A DNA stretch of 64,000 bases from Trichoplusia ni (Eukaryota; Arthropoda; Insecta; Lepidoptera; Noctuidae). The notes beneath the pieces are model-generated. The model made no database searches. It was not told where the DNA came from and saw only the letters and a list, made by a program, of their open reading frames with translations. Below are positions 57,846 to 64,000 of the stretch, in pieces (position 1 is the stretch's first letter; the number at the start of each line of letters is the position of its first letter). The stretch lies in the NCBI RefSeq assembly GCF_003590095.1, contig NC_039483.1, forward strand, positions 6,014,001 to 6,078,000. Direction: 5' to 3'. The translations under genes were made by a program, and so were the position numbers.

Positions 57846-58199
57846 CAAGAATCAAAAGTACTGATCGGGTTATTCAAAAATTCCTTTGCTTCTGAATTCT
57901 CAAACCCGATTTATATCGCGAAGCAAATGAACGTTGACCATAATACAAAACCATAACATATTATGTTAGCAACAGTTAAGTTGGTACTAGTAAACAATTG
58001 ATTACATAAATGTATGAAATATAATTTACATATTCATTCGATGTGGTGAAAATAATGAAGGTCAATGATGATAACGCGGTTAGACCGGAATATTATGTTC
58101 ATTTTTTATGGTACTGCTTTTTCTTATGTCTTTCTTTTATTTGTTGATATTTTATTTTGTGTTATAAGTGTGACGAGTCTTTGTGTCTGTATGTTAGTC

Positions 58200-58355
58200 T
58201 TTCGTTCGTTCTGTCTGTCTGTCGGTGTGCGGCATCATGATAGCTCCCGAATTGATTGACCGATTTTAATTTGGTTTGTTTTTTATTAAATGTGCATATG
58301 TGAAAGAGTTAGACATGTTAGGTGAAAATCGGTTGAGCCGTTAAGAGTTGCTTTG
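58200..58355 (+). repeat. dispersed repeat (CGGCATCATGATAGCTCC type)
   Basis: GTCTGTCTGTCGGTGTGCGG, CATCATGATAGCTCCCGAAT, TTGATTGACCGATTTTAATT, TTAGGTGAAAATCGGTTGAG match a repeat that I recall from lepidopteran DNA. No terminal structure is seen on the left. The right side runs directly into the 29-bp hairpin. Confidence 0.5.
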
Positions 58356-58418
58356 AAAAAAATATTTAAAAAATAATAAAGTCCGTTGAGGACTTTATTA
58401 TTTTTTAAATATTTTTTT
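58356..58418. repeat. 29-bp perfect inverted repeat (hairpin, 5-base loop)
   Basis: Positions 58356-58384 pair without mismatch with 58390-58418 around the loop GTTGA. The innermost part is AAAGTCC/GGACTTT and the outer part is A/T-rich (AAATATTTAAAAAATAATA). Directly upstream is a dispersed repeat whose A-rich end the left arm continues. A template-switch or end-joining event could create such a perfect palindrome. There is no rho-independent meaning here, since this is eukaryotic DNA. A small-RNA precursor is possible but unproven. Confidence 0.9.
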
Positions 58419-58879
58419 GTTTAATCAGTGTAAAAAGTATATAATAAAAACCAGAGCGAGTAAAGCAGTTATTAGTTATACTTAGATGTTGTATGCTGTT
58501 AGAATGGTGAGCATTCTTTAATATTTCAATGCGTTAGATGACAGACATTTAAAAAAAAATTGTCGTTCCATGTAAATAATTATTACTTTAAAATCTGGTT
58601 TTCGAGAGTCATTGACCACTCAACAAAACAAATAAATTAAAAACCCAATCAACTAAGACGATACAATTTTGCTTCAACAATAGCAACGTCATCAGAGTCA
58701 TTTACAGTTATAATGAAATCAGTGTTCGTCATTGTATACATTGTGAAAAAACACAGTCACAATGGAAACACATAAAATACTGGTAGTTGTAAATGTCACG
58801 TTACAAGAGATAGTGTTACATTGTCACCAAGAACGTAAACATGGTATTAAAGTAGTATTTTTATGTATGGCAAGTGTAC

Positions 58880-59250
58880 ACGAGATCAAGTAACGGTTGC
58901 TAAGATGTAACTGCACGAATCGGCCGATCGCAGGTTAAGGTACGCTTGAGACGGTCGATCCGTGGATGGGTGACTAATTACGTCATAACAAATTCCTCGG
59001 TGCTTCAGTAGGCACGTTAAATCGTGGGTCCCAGCTATTATTCATACATACTTGACCGTCGTTACGGGTAGTCAGAAGCTAGAAAGTCTGACAACCAGTC
59101 TAACCAAGGGGTGTCATGTTGCCCAGGTAACTGGGTTGAGGAGGTCAGATAGGCAGTCGCTCCTTGTAAAACACTGGTACTTAGCTGAATCCGGTTATAC
59201 TGGAAGCCGACCTTAACATAGTTGGGAAAAGGCTAGGCCAATGATTATTA
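58880..59250 (+). mobile_element. 5S-type SINE, full-length but diverged
   Basis: The head at 58925-58974 reads CGATCGCAGGTTAAGGTACG, CTTGAGACGGTCGATCCGTG, GATGGGTGAC, which keeps the GGTTAAG...CTTGA and GATGGGTGAC words of the 5S promoter. The body GTCAGAAGCTAGAAAGTCTG, GTTGCCCAGGTAACTGGGTT and the tail ACCTTAACATAGTTGGGAAA, AGGCTAGGCCAATGATTATT follow. The left boundary is approximate, and no clear target duplication was seen. More diverged than the 50.0 kb copy. Confidence 0.85.
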
Positions 59251-59534
59251 GTAAAATAAATTTCCGAAATTTGGGTCATTGTGTATAATAATGGATTGTG
59301 TATTGTTGTATAAAATTTATTCCTTAGAAAGTAATTATCACCAGAAGGCAATCAAACCGCAAAACAGCCGAAACAGCCAAACCGCCTTTTCATTATTTAG
59401 CGCCTATTGTTTTGTTCTAGAGAAAAGATTTGTAATCATACCGTCTTGCAATATACTAGGTATAGTAGCTATGAACAAACGATTTATTTAAATCTTATTT
59501 TTTTTGTAAAATTACTTTATAAAATGATTTCTTG
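59251..59534. other. short AT-rich spacer between two 5S-type SINEs
   Basis: Nothing recognised. A 70-codon frame crosses it without family signature. Confidence 0.4.
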
Positions 59535-59797
59535 CTGGCCAAGCTACAACTGCACAAGTAAATCGATCATAAATTAAGCGACGCTTGACAAGGTCCATCC
59601 GTGGATAGATAACATACTAAGTTTCTCCGTATTTCGAAGGTACTTCAATTGTGTGTTCTGGCTATTATTCTTACATAATATGTTGACCAAGGAACTATGT
59701 AGAGGAGGTCAGATAGACAGTCGCTTCTTGAAACACTACATACATCCATTCTAGATTCCAACCTAGTTGGGAAAAGGCTAGTATGATGGTGATGACA
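59535..59797 (+). mobile_element. 5S-type SINE, internally deleted copy
   Basis: The head CACAAGTAAATCGATCATAA, ATTAAGCGACGCTTGACAAG, GTCCATCCGTGGATAGATAA corresponds to the 5S-like part (AATTAAGC...GCTTGAC, CCGTGGATAGATAAC for CCGTGGATGGGTGAC). Then follow TTCTCCGTATTTCGAAGG, GAGGAGGTCAGATAGACAGT and CCAACCTAGTTGGGAAAAGG. About 80 bp of the central body is missing. Heavily mutated and older than the others. Confidence 0.75.
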
Positions 59798-61229
59798 GAA
59801 TTCTTTAGATCTCACAAAAAGATTTTTCTTTGGTAAAAGCAGTGAAATAGTCCCAATTTTTAATTATTGGTAATCTATACATTCTAGGTTTTATTTTGAA
59901 TGTAATGCCATAAAGTTAAGAATATTAGAAACTTTTAACTTCTTATCAAAATAGTTTACTTAACGTACTCGCGACTAATTTAGCGAACCACACAATGAAT
60001 TAAGTAAATCACATTTGATCCAGCAATTTATCATACTAAACTATAACAATGACCCACTCAAAAACAAATACCAGTTTAAAGTGCACCCACACTGTATAGT
60101 TCTAAATACCAAATTTACTCCAAGGAGTTAACGCAATTAACTCCAGTTCCACACGCTATAGAGAAAACGCGCTAAGTGAAAATATAGAGAAGTTAAACTC
60201 GAGTTAAAAGCGACATCATACATAGCCCCTTGTGGCCATGCATTTGCATTCAGTTTGAATAGTTGTGGGACGAACTTGCGGACTAAATAATATACGAGTT
60301 GATGGAAAGTTGGTACTTGCGGAATAGGATGAAATACGACAGTGCCTGGTAACGTTGTGGAAGCAAGACGACTCTACATAAAATGTAGAGTCTATCTTTT
60401 TTCCGCCTAAACTTCAATCGTACTCAGAGCAAGAGCTCAGTATGTGCGCTGTATGGGCTACTTTAAATCGTTTTGAGTGCAATCTGTTACGTTTTAAATG
60501 CCTTATTCGCTTGTGTACTCGAACGCAGCATTTGATTTTTTTTTTTAATTTATCTGTAGCTAGTTTATGATTGAAATGACGAAAATGGGTTTAAAATTAA
60601 CAGTGACCAATATTAAAAGTCATTTAAGCCCCTTTTTTGACATATCTCCTTGCATTAAATATTGTATATTTATGAAACAGGTACAAACGATGAAACAAAA
60701 TATTCAAATTAAGTGCATTCAAATAATTGTGTTTTAATTCGACTCTTCTAAACAACAAACATTTTCATTTCCAAAACATTAAAATTTCCTCTCTCAAAAG
60801 ACTGCGAACGTTCAAAAGACTTACAATAACATCTAAAGAATAAAACTTTATATTTTTCCACACCACGAGTCCAATATCCGTTCTTTGTGTGCAAGATAAA
60901 TTGGTGTAGGTCTGGCAACGAACAAATGATGGACGCATTTCAGTGGCACCGGCGACCGCACGACCGTGGCGTCACCTGCCGTTTGTTTAACTTAGAATTT
61001 ATGTAATACTTGTATAGAATACAAATACCTGTAATGTACTAGCTCTTCTTGTTTCTAATGCAAGATTATCCTACCAATATTATAAATGATGTTTAAGTTT
61101 ACTCCATACCGAATTACATTGGGTCTATGTTTTTTAAAAGTTCATTTTTTAACTATGATCAGATACCATTAAGAATAGAATAGAATATTTGTTATTGTAC
61201 ACCAATACTCAATACTCACTGAAATTAAC
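59798..61229. other. AT-rich non-coding stretch with two small hairpins
   Basis: GGAGTTAA/TTAACTCC around CGCAA (60124-60131/60137-60144) and GACTCTACAT/ATGTAGAGTC around AAA (60370-60379/60383-60392). No gene. A short GC-richer piece (about 60945-60980, CACCGGCGACCGCACGACCG) is unexplained. Confidence 0.4.
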
Positions 61230-61403
61230 AGTAGTTTTGTTAGTCTGATAACCAGTCTTACTAAGGGGTAATTGCTCTGGTAACTTATTTGAGGATGTCA
61301 GATAAGCAGTCGCTCCTTGTGAAACACTGGTACTTAGCTGATACCGTTTAGAATAGTAGACAAACTAACAAGTGGAGAAAACACTAGACTGATGACGAGA
61401 TGT
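61230..61403 (+). mobile_element. 5S-type SINE, 3' fragment
   Basis: GTTAGTCTGATAACCAGTCT, TACTAAGGGGTAATTGCTCT, GAGGATGTCAGATAAGCAGT, CGCTCCTTGTGAAACACTGG, TACTTAGCTGATACCG follow the last ~170 bp of the family with many substitutions. The head is absent. Confidence 0.65.
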
Positions 61404-62509
61404 TCCTCAGGATATTATTGATATATCATCTCACGAAGACGCCTCAGAATAACATATTCCTCTGCATAAGCCCGAAAATATTTTACTATGAGAACAAAGG
61501 ATTATTTAATGTATGTTTTCGATATGAAAGGCACGTACGTGCTCAGCTGCCGGCGCGTTGAATCCATAATAATATGAAGAATAGTTTAGATAAGGTACCT
61601 CAAGTGTTATTGAATGCTTCTAACAGATTAGTTTTCAAGCATTCTTTTAGTTTTATGACATTATGCACCTGCAAATGGAAAAGTTGTCAGTATGAAGAGG
61701 TGGCTCTATCAAACAATTTTGTTTGTTTTAAATGATATTTTCGTATTCTTTTGCTTAAGTAAAATATATTAAATATATTTTTTTTTTAAATACTGCTTAA
61801 TACGATACATTGACTCTCCATTTTAGTAATGTATGTTTGGAAACTAGAGACTTCCTAAATCAAAAATATATTTGAACAGTCAATTATGTTAATTTCGAAC
61901 TTTAAATTGCCTTTGCCCAGCAGTGGGACACAGCGGGCTAGAGAAAAGAAATTGGGAGAAACAAGCAAACAAAAAAGCATGGAATAAGATATCAATGAAA
62001 AGGGCCAAGAAAAATGCAAGTGTAACCGTGGGAAAACAACCAGTCAAATATGATATTATTGTCCGTATTTACATATTCAATATTCATGTATTCCTTTTTA
62101 TCAATCAAATTTCTTTTAGCGTAATAATTTTGTCGTTACTCTCCAATATTTTACGCATCTATCATTTTTACGCCTTTTCCATCGTTTTGTTTCCTTTCTT
62201 ATATTATATCTCATTTATATTCTTTCAGCTACGGGTTGCTGGATTATTTATTTCTATCTCAAATAAAGATGTTTTATATCGTTCAACGCTTATTACTTTC
62301 CAAACGATTCTTGGTTAGTAGTAATCATTAAACAAATGACAGGTAAATGATTAGGATTTTTGCTTATGCGGATATCAATTTATGACAAAGGTTGGGTTTA
62401 AACAAATGAGTCTAATATTTTAAATTTAATTACTTAATAACGATTTTAATACGCGTGTTTAAGGAATAACCTTACTTTTGCGGCACCGTGATTGCAAGTA
62501 GAACTGTTA
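61404..62509. other. AT-rich non-coding stretch with a short repeat word
   Basis: TTGCCTTTGCCCAGCAGTGG, GACACAGCGGGCTAG (61907-61940) is the terminal word of a dispersed lepidopteran repeat (GCCCAGCAGTGGGACA). The 131-codon frame starting inside it (61923-62318) has no recognisable domain and probably begins on this repeat, so I do not call it a gene. Confidence 0.4.
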
Positions 62510-62580
62510 GATTGCGACAAGGACTCCGGCTGGGTCCGAAACTAGTCGAGCGATCCAATAAATAAACGTGAATAAAAGTT
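62510..62580 (+). repeat. fragment of the 19.2 kb foldback family
   Basis: GCGACAAGGACTCCGGCTGG, GTCCGAAACTAGTCGAGCGA, AATAAACGTGAATAAAAG parallels the interior and the start of the right arm of 19187-19345 (ATAAATACGCGTGAGTAAAC). The left arm is not present. Confidence 0.6.
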
Positions 62581-62610
62581 TTTTTTTTTTCCGAATCAAC
62601 GTTTTTATAC

Positions 62611-62800
62611 CTTTCGACCTTTCTTGTTTGTTTGTTATCCCAGTTGGATATTTGCAACTCAATTTTTAATTTTCCCGATAAGCTATGAAATTTTTAGGGT
62701 AGCTTCAAACCCAATAACAATGTTATTTACAACTATAAAACGGCTGGACCGATTTTGAATGGAATGACATTCAAAAACGTGGGTTATTAGATGTTTTATC
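62611..62800 (+). repeat. dispersed repeat, second copy (see 29475-29630)
   Basis: TTGTTTGTTTGTTATCCCAG, TTGGATATTTGCAACTCAAT, TTTTAGGGTAGCTTCAAACC, AAAACGGCTGGACCGATTTT and CATTCAAAAACGTGGGTTAT match 29475-29630 in order, with an extra segment in the middle. The copy follows directly on the foldback fragment. Confidence 0.6.
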
Positions 62801-63374
62801 TATTATTTTTTAAACAAATACATACAAATTACTTTATGGAAAAGGAAACATAAGAACTGCAATTTAAACTACAATCACATCCATCTAAGATATTATGGGC
62901 ATAAGAAAAATACGTTTAAAGGTATTCATTGTTCGTATTTGATAAGATCGTAATGGTTCTCGTTTGTAACAGAATAACAACACTAGAAATATCATTAGGC
63001 AGCTGTTGTTAAAGTATGATCATTTTATTTTGTAAGGGTAGAATTCAGTTCTGGACCTCGTCACGCCTTTCACTCAATAGGCCACCTCGCACAAGGGAGG
63101 GTACCACTTCGAAGAATACCAAAAACTAATCATGAAAGATCAAAATTCCAAATATGGAAGCGGAATCTCTGTTCACACAATTAACTAATTGAAACGATTT
63201 TGCTGGACCTACTGGTTTCTTTTTCTCTTAAACTTAGATTGAAATAATTGTGGAATTAAGACATACGAATACGACATGTAGAGCGGCATCCCTCTTCCGC
63301 AATCAACCAGTTCAAGAAATAGTACTAAAGCAATACTGTTAGATCCTTAGGATCCACATACATCTTTCGAATGC
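62801..63374. other. AT-rich non-coding stretch
   Basis: No gene, RNA gene or repeat was recognised. Confidence 0.5.
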
Positions 63375-63545
63375 ACAGATAGGTTGAGGCCAAATCCACG
63401 GAACGCGACGTGTCGCGGGTTCGCAAGCATTTGTGTAATCCACAAATCCACTTGTCCTGAGTATAGGTTTCTTCATGCATGGGACTGGATTATTTGTGAA
63501 AACCCCCGGGACAAAATGGTTAAATGACTAAATGCGGGAGGTGTT
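63375..63545 (+). mobile_element. tRNA-derived SINE, mutated copy
   Basis: GATAGGTTGAGGCCAAATCC stands where box A is expected. GCGACGTGTCGCGGGTTCGC (63405-63424) keeps the central word and the start of box B but loses the second half. The body AAGCATTTGTGTAATCCACA, CACTTGTCCTGAGTATAGG, ATTATTTGTGAAAACCCCCG follows. Same family as 14395-14486 and 44176-44300. It runs to about 63545 and then AT-rich flank. Confidence 0.7.
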
Positions 63546-63824
63546 TTTTAAATAGAAAGAAAAATCTTAAGACAGTCTCTCCATTATCTAGTTTAAGAGA
63601 TGGTAATAGTTCTCCCGTATTTTTCTAGCCGTATAATTTGTGTATAAATGAGTAGTTTCTTCCTACCATTTAACAATATGACTGCAAGGTTTCCTACTGA
63701 CCTATTTAGAAGAAGTACTATCGTATAAAGCCGTTTAAATGTGACGCCGACTCCCGACATTGAGAATTCTGCACAAATAGGCAGAAAAAAATAAAGTCAC
63801 CAAAAACATGGTTCCAGCTTTTAC

Positions 63825-63868
63825 GGTTCTTGAGATTTAGCAAGCTGACAGCAAAGCCGTGCTGCCGT
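63825..63868 (+). repeat. AGGGTTCCGTA-family fragment
   Basis: GGTTCTTGAGATTTAGCAAG, CTGACAGCAAAGCCGTGCTG corresponds to GGTTCATGAGATACAGCCTG and GTGACAGACAGACGG of the family. A small, decayed piece. Confidence 0.4.
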
Positions 63869-64000
63869 CTAACCAAGGTGCATTCTTCATACTTTTTTAT
63901 CTTTACTCCACAAATGTCATTCAATCATTAGCTAATCGCTAACATATCATACGTAATACATTAAAACGTCTGTATATAAAACAAGCTCAGTCTGAAGACA

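Noticed and set aside
61923..62318. 131-codon frame as a gene
   Set aside because: It begins inside a repeat word (CAGCAGTGGGACAC...) and shows no family signature. The later part is AT-rich hydrophobic sequence of the kind that arises by chance.
1..64000. CRISPR array, prophage, bacterial operon or toxin-antitoxin system
   Set aside because: No regularly spaced direct repeats, no prokaryotic gene clusters with ribosome binding sites, and the repeat content is lepidopteran.
1..64000. Autonomous transposon or endogenous virus genes
   Set aside because: No frame shows reverse transcriptase, transposase, helicase, integrase or capsid features. Only short non-autonomous copies are visible.

Overview
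This window looks like non-coding nuclear DNA of a moth, probably a noctuoid lepidopteran. The evidence is indirect but consistent. The sequence is AT-rich and has almost no long open reading frames. It is full of dispersed repeats whose sequences I recognise from lepidopteran introns and intergenic DNA: SINEs with tRNA-like promoters, a SINE with a 5S rRNA-like head, Helitron-like elements with TC...CTAG ends, a TIR/foldback element, and a family with AGGGTTCCGTA and CGCACTTGGCCGG ends. I found no bacterial operon, CRISPR array, phage, rRNA gene, intact tRNA gene, intact protein gene or transposase/reverse transcriptase ORF. Species assignment is inference.

Layout. 0-9 kb: AT-rich DNA with one tRNA-type SINE (2.25 kb), one unexplained ORF (2.66-2.99 kb) and decayed repeats. 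9.7-20.6 kb: dense in repeats, with a poly-T-headed retroposon bounded by direct repeats (11.0 kb), a 5'-truncated 5S-type SINE (13.0 kb), a minus-strand tRNA-type SINE (14.4 kb), a Helitron-like element (15.8 kb), tRNA-like fragments (12.3 and 17.6 kb) and a 159-bp nested palindrome (19.2 kb). 20.6-34.7 kb: decayed copies of the AGGGTTCCGTA family, including one split by a full 5S-type SINE with a 17-bp target duplication (28 kb), a CGTAG-rich stretch (32.2 kb), a 13-bp minisatellite (34.36 kb) and another tRNA-type SINE (34.6 kb). 34.7-41 kb: mostly featureless AT-rich DNA, then a short Helitron (38.4 kb) and the best AGGGTTCCGTA-family copy (38.65-39.23 kb).

41.14-41.51 kb is the only place that looks like a gene. 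A CpG-dense block with CCAAT-, E2F- and Pho/YY1-like motifs leads to a TCAGT initiator. A stretch without a long ORF follows and ends at a consensus donor, GGG|GTAAGT. I read this as the promoter and non-coding first exon of a plus-strand gene whose other exons lie beyond what can be recognised here, so the remaining ~22 kb would be its first intron. 42-64 kb holds more repeats: a complete 5S-type SINE with a 15-bp target duplication (50.0-50.35 kb), a retroposon nested in a Helitron-like element (52.4-52.8 kb), an unexplained GC-richer island (53.5-53.9 kb), further Helitrons (54.5 and 56.7 kb), a 29-bp perfect hairpin (58.4 kb) and three more 5S-type SINE copies in the same orientation (58.9-61.4 kb).

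The most interesting content is mobile-element biology. One family's 5' part aligns by eye with the 5S rRNA internal promoter, and its three clearest copies carry perfect 15-17 bp target-site duplications, one of them inside an older repeat. I did not find a new multi-gene system.
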